From the NCBI GenBank assembly GCA_900302705.1, contig OUUY01000066.1:1-33366 (forward strand): DNA of 33,366 nucleotides, written 5' to 3'. The translations under genes were made by a program, and so were the position numbers. Under the pieces are notes generated by a model. It made no database searches. It worked only from the letters and a program-made list of their open reading frames with translations, and was not told where the DNA came from. Positions 15,649 through 22,699 of this stretch are shown here, in pieces (positions within the stretch are counted from its first letter, which is position 1; every line of letters starts with the position of its first letter). The stretch is from Candidatus Sulfobium mesophilum. Its GTDB lineage: Bacteria; Nitrospirota; Thermodesulfovibrionia; Thermodesulfovibrionales; UBA6898.

Positions 15649-15853
15649 CGTTTTGCTTTCTCGCCAGCCGCAGCAGGTCCCTGAAGCCCGAGACAATTCC
15701 AAGGATCAGAAATATAATCGTCAGCCAGGGAAAGGTGACCTTAAAGAGTTTATCCAGCCCGTAGCCTATGGCAAGACCGATGAAAGTAGAGAAGACCAGG
15801 TTTAAACCGACAGTCCAGGCCTTTAGAAATTCAGGCGAATATAATTTTGCCAA
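15623..15853 (-). CDS. atpZ: AtpZ/AtpI-like F0F1-ATPase accessory protein
   Basis: This 76-residue protein has two TM helices with the ATPase_gene1 pattern: LVFSTFIGLAIGYGLDKLF, then FPWLTIIFLILGIVSGFRDLLRL. The start is TTG 15853, five bases after AGGAG. It overlaps atpI by 26 bases, so translation is coupled. AtpZ and AtpI form a complex associated with the F0 c-ring in other bacteria. The c-ring and other F0 genes are not in this window. Confidence 0.8.
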   Translation of the reverse strand: MAKLYSPEFLKAWTVGLNLVFSTFIGLAIGYGLDKLFKVTFPWLTIIFLILGIVSGFRDLLRLARKQNDGTDKKDI

Positions 15854-15942
15854 GGGCGCTCCTGTCTACCAAAATCACCATCAGATTTTTGCCGGGACGC
15901 ATTCGAACGGTTTCAGCGGAGCGTATCGCCATTTGCGGGCGC

Positions 15943-15962
15943 GTCCCGAAGATTTTCGGGAC
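15943..15962. terminator. Hairpin between the TorD-like gene and atpZ
   Basis: GTCCCGAA, loop GATT, TTCGGGAC is a perfect 8-bp stem located 22 bases beyond the TorD-like stop on the minus strand. There is no T-run, so termination strength is uncertain. Confidence 0.4.
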
Positions 15963-15984
15963 TTTCATGACAGTGAATCGGGGT

Positions 15985-16491
15985 TTATCCGGAACCTTCG
16001 TATTCATGCTCGATGAACCCCTTTGTAATCTCTGTAATCTCCCTGTAGAAAACCGTCCTTGCCTGTTTCATCACCTGTTCGCAGTAATAGGGTACCCAAT
16101 TTGAGATATGTTCTTCAAGGAATTTCTGCTGGAGTTCGTGGTTGTCGATATCGATCAGATAGCTCATAAAGAGGAATTCAATGGAGATATGGTCGGGAAC
16201 GGTCTCATAATCCTCCTCGAACGTAAGCCCTGTTCCATAGTAAAATGCTGCCACCGTATCGGCTATGTCCTCGCCTTCGGTGTAGAGCGACTCGAGCGGC
16301 GGCAGTTTTCCTTCAGGATAAAGAAAAAGAGAATTGAAATCCTCAAGGACCTCCTCTGCAGTATCTTTTGACTCCAGTTCAAAGTCTTCCCGTACACTAC
16401 CGAGTTTATCCTGCTCCGGCGCGGCTGAAAAAATATCGGCCAGGATACGGTAAAAGCCGGCCCGTTCATTGTCTTCCTCAAGAAGTGCCAT
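15985..16491 (-). CDS. TorD/DmsD/NarJ-like molybdoenzyme maturation chaperone
   Basis: The 168-residue acidic, all-helical protein has the TorD-family hallmark VPDHISIEFLFMSYLIDID (E-x-PDHI-x-E-x-x-FM). It is preceded by LFLYPEGKLPPLESLY and followed by an HISNWVPYYCEQV helix. These cytoplasmic chaperones bind the Tat signal and the apo-form of molybdopterin oxidoreductases. No molybdoenzyme is encoded in this window, so the client is elsewhere. ATG 16491 has no Shine-Dalgarno; a TATAAT on the minus strand (16508-16503) lies just upstream and could imply a near-leaderless mRNA. Confidence 0.8.
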   Translation of the reverse strand: MALLEEDNERAGFYRILADIFSAAPEQDKLGSVREDFELESKDTAEEVLEDFNSLFLYPEGKLPPLESLYTEGEDIADTVAAFYYGTGLTFEEDYETVPDHISIEFLFMSYLIDIDNHELQQKFLEEHISNWVPYYCEQVMKQARTVFYREITEITKGFIEHEYEGSG

Positions 16492-16605
16492 CAGGAAATC
16501 TTATTATATTCACAAGGGGAATATCAAAAGTATTCGCCGTCAGTGCGCGCATAATCTTTGATGTTAGATTCCGGCAGCGTTTTTTATTTCCCAGTCTGAG
16601 CCAGT

Positions 16606-17022
16606 TTATATGGGAAAAAGAGAGAAAAGGTCGAATCCTTTGCCGACAATACTACTGACGGAAATGGAGCCGCCATGGTCTTCCATGCTTTCTTTATTGA
16701 TTGGAAGTCCAAGGCCGATTCCTAGCTTGGCTATTTTAGTCGTAAAGAAGAGTTCGAATATCTTGTCGTGCATTTCTTCAGGCATGCCCTCTCCGTTATC
16801 ACTTATGAGCACTTCGACATGCGTCATGCCGTTGAAAGACTCTTCTGCAGCTGCTACACTTAGCACCTGCACGATGACACTATTTCCCCTGCAGGAATTT
16901 GTGTTAATATGTTCAGGATGTGCGAACTTCCCGGCCAGTGGGTATAATTTCTGCATTGGCGGGCGAGAGATTGGCTGAAAGCAAGCGATAAAAAGGTCTG
17001 AGAGGCCTTGCGAGAGACTCAA
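16606..17022 (-). pseudogene. Remnant of a sensor histidine kinase (C-terminal HATPase fragment)
   Basis: The last ~75 residues are a clear HATPase_c end: the G1 box ISDNGEGMPEEM, F box KIFELFFTTK, G2 box GIGLGLPINKESMEDHGG and terminal ISVSSIVGKG. The upstream 60 residues do not resemble a kinase. There is no H-box dimerisation domain and no recognisable N-box, so ATP binding and phosphotransfer are impossible in this form. The frame opens without a proper start. It is best read as a decaying gene whose 5' part has been lost; the intact trxB begins 85 bases to the right on the other strand. Confidence 0.7.
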
Positions 17023-17106
17023 CGGGCAGCTATTGTTTTTATATGACTGGCAAAAGTTCCTTCACTAAATTTTCTGCAATTCCGATTATCTCGGGAGAGA
17101 AACGCG

Positions 17107-18051
17107 ATGGCTGATAATGAGGTCTTTGATGTTGTTATCGTGGGGGGAGGGCCCGCAGGACTTACCGCCGGGATTTATTGTCAGAGGGCGGCGCTTAGAA
17201 CAGTCCTCTTTGAGAAGGGACTGCTCGGAGGGCAGATTGCGATATCAAAGGATGTGGAGAACTACCCAGGTGTCGAGGGAATAACCGGTTTCGATCTGGC
17301 CGAAAAAATGCTGGGCCATGCCCGGCACTTCGGCCTTAATGTAGTGCAGCAGGAGGTTGCGGAGGTAGTGGCAGGGCCCGCCCTTCATTCTGTCAAACTT
17401 GCCGACGGCAGAGTGCTTCGGACCGTTGCTTTGATACTTGCTGCGGGAGGGTCCGTGCGAAAGCTCGGCATCCCCGGTGAAGGGGAGTATTTGGGGCTGG
17501 GTGTCTCCTACTGCGCCACATGCGATGGTTTTTTTTTCAGGGGTAAGACGGTCGTTGCCGTTGGCGGAGGTGACACAGCTGTTGAAGAAGCCCTCTATCT
17601 GTCCAGACTCGTCAAGAAGGTTTATCTTGTTCATCGGGGTAATACGCTTCGGGCAAGTAAGCTGCTGCAAGGCCGCCTTATGAGTGAACCCTCAATCGAA
17701 ATATTCTGGGATACTGTTATTACCGAGATAAAGGGCAGTGACAGTTCCGTTGAATCTGTGTCTTTCGAAAATACCCGAACACGCCAAAAAGGCGAATTAG
17801 CGACTGACGGCGTTTTTATTTTTATAGGGTATTCTCCGAATAACCAATTGATCCCTTCTGGCGTCCGCATGAATGAACAGGGCTTTGTGATTACGGATGA
17901 GAAATGCGCTACGAATGTCCCTGGCATCTTCGCAATCGGCGACATAAGACAAAAGTTCGCAAGCCAGATTGTAATTGCGGCTGCGGACGGATGCATAGCC
18001 GCTCTGGCCGCAGCTCACTATGTTGAGGAGCATAAGGCGAAGGGCTTGTAA
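17107..18051 (+). CDS. trxB: Thioredoxin reductase (FAD-dependent)
   Basis: The 314-residue flavoprotein has the FAD dinucleotide motif VVIVGGGPAGLTAG at the N-terminus, the redox-active CATC (C136/C139) in YCATCDGFFF, the second nucleotide-binding motif VAVGGGDTAVEEA and the C-terminal FAD-binding GIFAIGDIRQK. It reduces thioredoxin or a related small thiol protein. The NADPH 2'-phosphate motif HRRxxxR is altered to HRGNTLR (H176, R177, G178, R182), so cofactor preference may differ from E. coli TrxB. ATG 17107 follows GGGAGAG. It leads a three-gene plus-strand cluster; the next gene starts 27 bases downstream. Confidence 0.92.
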   Translation: MADNEVFDVVIVGGGPAGLTAGIYCQRAALRTVLFEKGLLGGQIAISKDVENYPGVEGITGFDLAEKMLGHARHFGLNVVQQEVAEVVAGPALHSVKLADGRVLRTVALILAAGGSVRKLGIPGEGEYLGLGVSYCATCDGFFFRGKTVVAVGGGDTAVEEALYLSRLVKKVYLVHRGNTLRASKLLQGRLMSEPSIEIFWDTVITEIKGSDSSVESVSFENTRTRQKGELATDGVFIFIGYSPNNQLIPSGVRMNEQGFVITDEKCATNVPGIFAIGDIRQKFASQIVIAAADGCIAALAAAHYVEEHKAKGL

Positions 18052-18078
18052 CCCTGATGCTTCGCGGCGGGAGAAATC

Positions 18079-19176
18079 GTGGAAGGTCTTACTGAAGTTG
18101 CCGGTCATTTCAGGACAGAAGGCAGGATCGTCGATTTCAGGGAATTCGGCAGCGGCAATATCAATGATACATTCCTGATTACTTTGACCGCCGAAGGGGA
18201 AAAACACTTTGTGCTTCAGCGCGTCAACACGCATGTGTTTTCCCGGCCCGATCTTATTATGCGGAATATGCGGATTGCTACGGAGCATATGCGCAGTCGC
18301 ATTGAACTTATGTCCCTGCGCGAGGACAGCAGGTGGGAAATCCCGACCGTTATTCAAACAGAGGACGGAAGTGACCACTGGATTGATGCCAAAGGGTCGT
18401 TTTGGCGTGCCGTCAGCTTCATAGAAGGGGCGGAGTCTTTTGACACTATTCAAAGCGGCGATCACGCCTCAGAAGTCGGTTATGCTCTGGGCATGTTTCA
18501 CACCCTCTTAAGTGACCTTCCCCCGGTTATGCTCGCTGATACACTGGAGGGCTTTCATATTACGCCGGGCTATCTTCGGCACTATGAGGAGGTTCTTGCC
18601 AAGTGCGATCGTGCCGGGTCTCCGGAGGTAAACTACTGTATTCGGTTTGTGGAGAAACGGAAAGGCCTGGCTGATATTCTCGAAGACGCAAAGGCAGGAG
18701 GGAGATTACACCTGAGGTCTATTCACGGAGATCCGAAGGTGAATAATATCCTGATGGATACGGAAACAAGGCGGGCTGTCAGCATCGTCGACCTCGACAC
18801 AGTGAAACCCGGTTTAGTCCACTATGATATAGGGGATTGTCTTCGATCAGGCTGCAATCGGCTTGGAGAAGAGACCGGGCAGTGGGAGGCTGTCAGTTTT
18901 GATTTGGACATCTGCCGGAATATTCTCAATGGTTATCTCATGATGGCAAGGGCGTTTCTCACCGGTGATGACTTCGGATATCTCTATGACGCAATGCGCC
19001 TGATAGCATTTGAGTTAGGACTCAGGTTTTTTACGGACTATCTCGAAGGAGATGTCTACTTTAAGGTAAGTCGGGCCGAGCAGAATCTTGCCAGAGCGCT
19101 TATCCAGTTCAAACTCGCCGAGAACATAGAATACCATGAAAATGTCATACGCCGAATTATACGGGACATCAGATGA
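18079..19176 (+). CDS. APH-superfamily kinase, N-acetylhexosamine 1-kinase-like
   Basis: The start GTG 18079 follows GGCGGGAG. The 365-residue cytoplasmic protein is an aminoglycoside-phosphotransferase-fold kinase. It has an early FGSGNINDTFLI glycine-rich loop and the LQRVNTHVFSRPDLIM segment seen in NahK-like proteins. The catalytic loop is IHGDPKVNNILMD and the Mg-binding motif IVDLDTVKPGLVHYDIGD. NahK phosphorylates GlcNAc/GalNAc at C1; the true substrate here is not established. Its stop overlaps the next start (ATGA), so the pair is translationally coupled. Confidence 0.75.
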   Translation: MEGLTEVAGHFRTEGRIVDFREFGSGNINDTFLITLTAEGEKHFVLQRVNTHVFSRPDLIMRNMRIATEHMRSRIELMSLREDSRWEIPTVIQTEDGSDHWIDAKGSFWRAVSFIEGAESFDTIQSGDHASEVGYALGMFHTLLSDLPPVMLADTLEGFHITPGYLRHYEEVLAKCDRAGSPEVNYCIRFVEKRKGLADILEDAKAGGRLHLRSIHGDPKVNNILMDTETRRAVSIVDLDTVKPGLVHYDIGDCLRSGCNRLGEETGQWEAVSFDLDICRNILNGYLMMARAFLTGDDFGYLYDAMRLIAFELGLRFFTDYLEGDVYFKVSRAEQNLARALIQFKLAENIEYHENVIRRIIRDIR

Positions 19177-19712
19177 AGGGCAGCAACTTCTCCCTGAAGC
19201 CGTTCCCATCTGACTACAAGCCGCCTTCTTTAAGGGTTACCGGCAGGCTAGAAAGAAAAAGAAATATTCTTTCTGTCAGCTATTCACTAAACGGCTCTCT
19301 GACAGAATTATTGATCCCTGCTCCGGCGAAGAAGTCCGAACGGAGGCAGGTATTATGGGAAGAGACCTGTCTCGAATTCTTCCTTGCCGTCTCTGGTTCC
19401 GACTCATACCGGGAATTCAATCTCTCACCCTCGGGACACTGGAACGTTTATCTCTTCACTTCATACCGTAAAGGCATGCAGGAAGATCAGGGTTTTACAT
19501 CTTTGCCTTTCAGCGTGAGTATCCTGCCCAATAGCCTTCAGCTTTCTCTTCAATTGGACCTGAAAAATATTGTCCCCGCACGGCGAACTTTAGAGATCGC
19601 AATCAGCGCTGTGATAAAAGACATAAACAGCACGATTACCTACTGGGCGCTAACCCATCCCGGGCCACAGCCGGACTTTCATGACAGAGCGGGTTTTATT
19701 ATCGGGATGTAA
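19173..19712 (+). CDS. DOMON-like domain protein
   Basis: The 179-residue protein matches the DOMON-like beta-sandwich pattern: LWEETCLEFFLAVSGSDSYREF, then NLSPSGHWNVYLFTSYRKGM and a closing ITYWALTHPGPQPDFHD. DOMON domains bind haem or sugars; related stand-alone proteins have unknown function. There is no signal peptide, unlike most DOMON proteins, so it is cytoplasmic. It starts within the stop of the APH-type kinase gene (four-base overlap), which suggests a shared pathway, perhaps sugar recognition. The ligand is unknown. Confidence 0.65.
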   Translation: MKGSNFSLKPFPSDYKPPSLRVTGRLERKRNILSVSYSLNGSLTELLIPAPAKKSERRQVLWEETCLEFFLAVSGSDSYREFNLSPSGHWNVYLFTSYRKGMQEDQGFTSLPFSVSILPNSLQLSLQLDLKNIVPARRTLEIAISAVIKDINSTITYWALTHPGPQPDFHDRAGFIIGM

Positions 19713-19804
19713 AACGATACTTGGCGCTGCCTTAGACATATGATCAATGCGTGAAGGAGGGGGACCATCTTTTCGCTCATTCTCGGTCGTAACGACCTCC
19801 GAGG

Positions 19805-19870
19805 CAATTTCTCGTCTCGCCTGCGGGCAATACGAGAAATTGAAGCCGCTCAAAGACAGTCCCATCCTTC
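19805..19870. repeat. Hairpin plus dispersed repeat, copy 1
   Basis: CAATTTCTCGT (19805-19815) and ACGAGAAATTG (19832-19842) form a perfect 11-bp stem. The right arm begins a longer unit (from 19828, CAATACGAGAAATTG onward) that recurs at 22193 with a few mismatches over about 38 bp. The stem could also act as a terminator for the trxB cluster. Confidence 0.7.
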
Positions 19871-19912
19871 ATAAGTGTATACGGGAGCCAAGTTTATGAA
19901 TGGTCTGCTAGT

Positions 19913-20863
19913 TCATTCGAGGGGCTCATCGTCCAGGAGGCCCTCGTAAAATTTCCTGAGATCAGGCAGATTTTTTTCCGCCATCGCCTTCATCCCGCTT
20001 CTGGGATGTTCGTTAAGCACACCTGTAATCATGTAGGGTATATGGTAGCCCCACTCAACCTCTGTTTTTAGCGGGATGAACAGATCCTGTATGACCTCAA
20101 AAATCGGTCTTATGTCGAACTTTGGATTTTTGAGGAATGAGAGAAGGAGTTCCAGCGGGCAATTCCCGGCACCCCTTCCCATGCCGTACAGAGTGGCATC
20201 AATCCTGTTGGCGCCGGCGATTATCGCCTCTATTGTATTTGCAAAAGCCAACTGCTGGTTGTTATGGGCGTGAATGCCCAGTTCCTTGCCGGGCAGAGCC
20301 TCGCGGTATTTTTTTGCGAGGAAATGGATCTGCTCGGAATACATCGCACCGAAACTGTCCACGATATAGACGGTTTCCACCTGGCTCTTGGAGAGGTCGT
20401 CGAGGGCCTCGTCCAGGTCCCTTTCAAGAACCTTTGAGACAGCCATGAGGTTAATGGTAGCCTCGTAACCCTTATCGATGCATTGGTGAGCCAGGCGTAT
20501 GCCCTTGTCCACCTCCTTCACGTAGCATGCGACCCTTATCATATCTAGGACACTGTCTTTCTTAAGTGGAATATCTTCCTGATCAATGCGGCCAATATCG
20601 GCCATGGCGGAGAGTTTCATTTTGGCACCGGTATCACCGATAATTCTTTTCAGGTCTTCTTCAGTGCAAAATTTCCAGGCACCATTATCCTTGCGGGAGA
20701 AATACTTTTCGGAAGACTTGTATCCTATCTCCATATAGTCAACGCCCGAGCGCGCAAGGGCGAGAAAAACCTTCCTCACAAAATCATCGCTGAACTGCCA
20801 GTTGTTGATCAGGCCGCCGTCGCGGACAGTGCAGTCTAGAACCTTAATTTGTGGCCGAAACAT
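19913..20863 (-). CDS. DRE-TIM metallolyase (4-hydroxy-2-oxovalerate aldolase-like)
   Basis: The 316-residue TIM-barrel protein starts with the metal-binding KVLDCTVRDGG motif of HMG-CoA lyase, homocitrate synthase and HOA aldolases. It has the metal-ligating HAHNNQQLAFAN and the GMGRGAGNCPLELL loop characteristic of the 4-hydroxy-2-oxovalerate aldolase-like branch. It should catalyse a divalent-metal-dependent retro-aldol or Claisen reaction; the substrate is unknown. ATG 20863 follows AGGAGGT. A hairpin lies just upstream of that ribosome site. No acylating aldehyde dehydrogenase partner (DmpF) is adjacent, so it may belong to sugar or polyketide-like chemistry instead. Confidence 0.75.
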   Translation of the reverse strand: MFRPQIKVLDCTVRDGGLINNWQFSDDFVRKVFLALARSGVDYMEIGYKSSEKYFSRKDNGAWKFCTEEDLKRIIGDTGAKMKLSAMADIGRIDQEDIPLKKDSVLDMIRVACYVKEVDKGIRLAHQCIDKGYEATINLMAVSKVLERDLDEALDDLSKSQVETVYIVDSFGAMYSEQIHFLAKKYREALPGKELGIHAHNNQQLAFANTIEAIIAGANRIDATLYGMGRGAGNCPLELLLSFLKNPKFDIRPIFEVIQDLFIPLKTEVEWGYHIPYMITGVLNEHPRSGMKAMAEKNLPDLRKFYEGLLDDEPLE

Positions 20864-20880
20864 ATACGTTACCTCCTAAA

Positions 20881-20895
20881 TCCGGCAAGACCGGA
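20881..20895 (-). promoter_or_regulatory. Leader hairpin next to the aldolase ribosome site
   Basis: TCCGG-CAAGA-CCGGA is a 5-bp stem that lies four bases upstream of the minus-strand AGGAGG (20877-20872). A TATAAT on the minus strand (21014-21009) could start a leader of about 140 bases containing it. Confidence 0.3.
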
Positions 20896-21046
20896 CAAAT
20901 ATGCTTTACTATCAAAAAAGAAAAATGGCATACAAAGAGAGCAAAAAATTTATTCGCCGGGAAACACCGTGAACTCAGAGTTTCTCCTGCCATTTCAGAC
21001 AGCTAAGAATTATACACAATTCACTGACTGCCGGTGAAGTCCGCTC

Positions 21047-21679
21047 TTATTTTGCCACGTAAAGTTCTTGCACCTTCAAAGCAAATTTCCCTGCAATTTC
21101 TGTAATAGACGGCCAGTCGGATGAAGCAATAAGGTCGCGTTTGATTATAGCAGAACCTACGAGAATGGCAGCCGCGCGGGCCGCGAGGTACCCTGAGATG
21201 TTGTCAAGGTTTACGCCCCCACAAAGCATATAGTCGATATACGGGAATGGGCCCCTTACGGTCCTGAGGAAGTCTAGTCCGCCGATTTCCACAAAAGGGA
21301 AAAGCTTTATGACGTCGCCGCCGGCCTTATATGCCCGATAGATCTCCGTCGGGGTACATGCCCCCGGAATCGAGAACGCTCCCTCCTTTTTGGTGAGTGC
21401 GACGACGCCTTCATCAAGGTTCGGGCTCACGATATAACGTGCGCCGGCGCGAAGGGCCTTCCTCACATCGCTTGTGCTAAGGACGGTGCCTGCTCCCACT
21501 TCGACCCTGCGGTCGGCGCTCAATTTCCGTATCACTTCCTCAGCATCAGGGACCGTGAAGGTAATTTCGATGAACTTTATCCCGCCCTCCATGCACGCGG
21601 TCGCAGCCATGTAAGCCTGCTCTGGAGTTTCCGTCCGGATCGCAACCATCAGCTGGTGTTTTCTCAGCTCCTCGATCAA
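21047..21679 (-). CDS. eda: 2-keto-3-deoxy-6-phosphogluconate / 4-hydroxy-2-oxoglutarate aldolase
   Basis: The 210-residue class I aldolase starts at TTG 21679, supported by AGGAGG seven bases upstream. Family motifs: the IEITFTVPDAEEVI strand with the catalytic Glu, GAGTVLS, IVSPNLDEGV, the phosphate-binding PGACTPTE and the Schiff-base Lys125 in VIKLFPF, then CGGVNLDNI and ILVGSAI. The EITFTVPDA form is the same as in Thermotoga KDPG aldolase. It cleaves KDPG to pyruvate and glyceraldehyde 3-phosphate, or acts on 4-hydroxy-2-oxoglutarate. No Entner-Doudoroff dehydratase is nearby. The DRE-TIM aldolase follows on the same strand. Confidence 0.9.
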   Translation of the reverse strand: MIEELRKHQLMVAIRTETPEQAYMAATACMEGGIKFIEITFTVPDAEEVIRKLSADRRVEVGAGTVLSTSDVRKALRAGARYIVSPNLDEGVVALTKKEGAFSIPGACTPTEIYRAYKAGGDVIKLFPFVEIGGLDFLRTVRGPFPYIDYMLCGGVNLDNISGYLAARAAAILVGSAIIKRDLIASSDWPSITEIAGKFALKVQELYVAK

Positions 21680-22094
21680 AACGGTGCCTCCTTCCCTTGC
21701 TTAGGATTCAACGATACATGCGAGTTTATTATCTTACTCTATATCACAATAAAATAGAAAAAATGCGTCCATGCGCCACCCATAAATTTGTGCTGCCTTG
21801 ATGCGCAGTCAGGGTCATTATTGAAGACAGGGTTAATCCTGAATTAAATACTATTGTGGCAGCGGTGCTTATGAGCATCAGACAGAAGATCTAAGCAGGC
21901 AAAGTCAATTTATAAGATTATGAGGGAAATCCTTGTCTAATGTCGTCGGCAGCGCATTTGAAATGCCATGAGAAAAAAAATGGCTTTCGGCGGCAATAAC
22001 ATATTGATATTATTCATTATTGACCCTGCCTATTTTTTGTGCAAAGTGGAGTTTTCTGCGATAAGTTAAGACTCTCCGGGAATCCGTTGACGGG

Positions 22095-22125
22095 TTACCA
22101 ACAGGTTATTAATAAGTGTTGGTAA
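22095..22125. repeat. 9-bp perfect inverted repeat with 13-bp AT-rich spacer
   Basis: TTACCAACA (22095-22103) and TGTTGGTAA (22117-22125) are exact inverted copies. The layout suits an operator or an RNA hairpin, but no adjacent gene start is close. Confidence 0.45.
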
Positions 22126-22192
22126 ATTGCTTTATCAAAATTGAACAAATACAATTGTGCACAAAAAGAAGGAGATCATTTTTCTTCGTCTT

Positions 22193-22229
22193 CAATACGA
22201 GAAATTGCATCCGCTCAAAGACAATCCAT
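22193..22229. repeat. Dispersed repeat, copy 2
   Basis: The sequence from CAATACGAGAAATTG through CCGCTCAAAGACAATCC nearly repeats 19828-19865. The left hairpin arm is degenerate here, so this copy appears decayed. Confidence 0.65.
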
Positions 22230-22570
22230 TTCTGAATAATGTGCAATCCGAAAAAAATTTATGAAAAAGTTTGAGCCTAAACCGGATTAGTCTAATCTTA
22301 CCTCTGCGGCATACCAGCAAGGCGGAGTATAAATACACGAAGGTGAAAGTCAGGCAAAGAATGGGTCCTAGCGCTGAATTTTCATGAGTTGAAGAGAATG
22401 ATAGTGACTGCCGATAAAATAATTGCGCTATAAAACAACATTGTGTGACGTTTTAAAAATGTCCTTGATATCGAAAAAGGCAGGGCCTGGCTGTTCCCGG
22501 CTTTGTCCCTAATATCCCTGGAGAAATCCATGTATTATTTTGGCATGCCTGCTTTTATTCTCATTTCATA

Positions 22571-22600
22571 TTGATTAGTTCCCATTTATCATGCTATTTT
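22571..22600 (+). promoter_or_regulatory. Promoter candidate for the 12-haem cytochrome gene
   Basis: TTGATT (22571-22576) and TATTTT (22595-22600) lie 18 bases apart, each matching four of six consensus bases. The leader would be about 90 bases. Confidence 0.3.
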
Positions 22601-22699
22601 AGCCCAATTCTGGAAAAACTAATTCGAATCAAGCCTTATCAGTAAAGTTATTTCAGGTCTTAGACCGAGGATTAAATTTTTAAATAGGAGGAAGGCATT

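Larger units (their letters stand above)
21680..22699. other. Gene-free AT-rich interval of about 1 kb
   Basis: No convincing coding frame is seen on either strand. It contains an imperfect inverted repeat around TGACCCTG (21808-21824 and 22014-22030), a 9-bp inverted repeat (22095-22125), the second copy of the dispersed repeat (22193-22229) and a small stem around CTCTGC/GCGGAG near 22300-22325. The last 130 bases probably hold the promoter of the 12-haem cytochrome gene. Confidence 0.6.

Noticed and set aside
17044-17100. Minus-strand 57-base stretch reading PEIIGIAENLVKELLPVI before a stop
   Set aside because: It looks protein-like but is too short, has no start, and lies in the trxB leader. 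It does not join the kinase remnant in frame.
21047-21679. Thr at the position of the KDPG-aldolase Arg in the EITxR motif, considered as active-site loss
   Set aside because: The functional Thermotoga-type enzyme has the same EITFTVPDA form, so this is a normal family variant.
22300-22450. Possible c-di-GMP (GEMM) riboswitch upstream of the 12-haem gene, as known for cytochromes in other bacteria
   Set aside because: The conserved GEMM core segments could not be found in the leader; only short generic stems are present.
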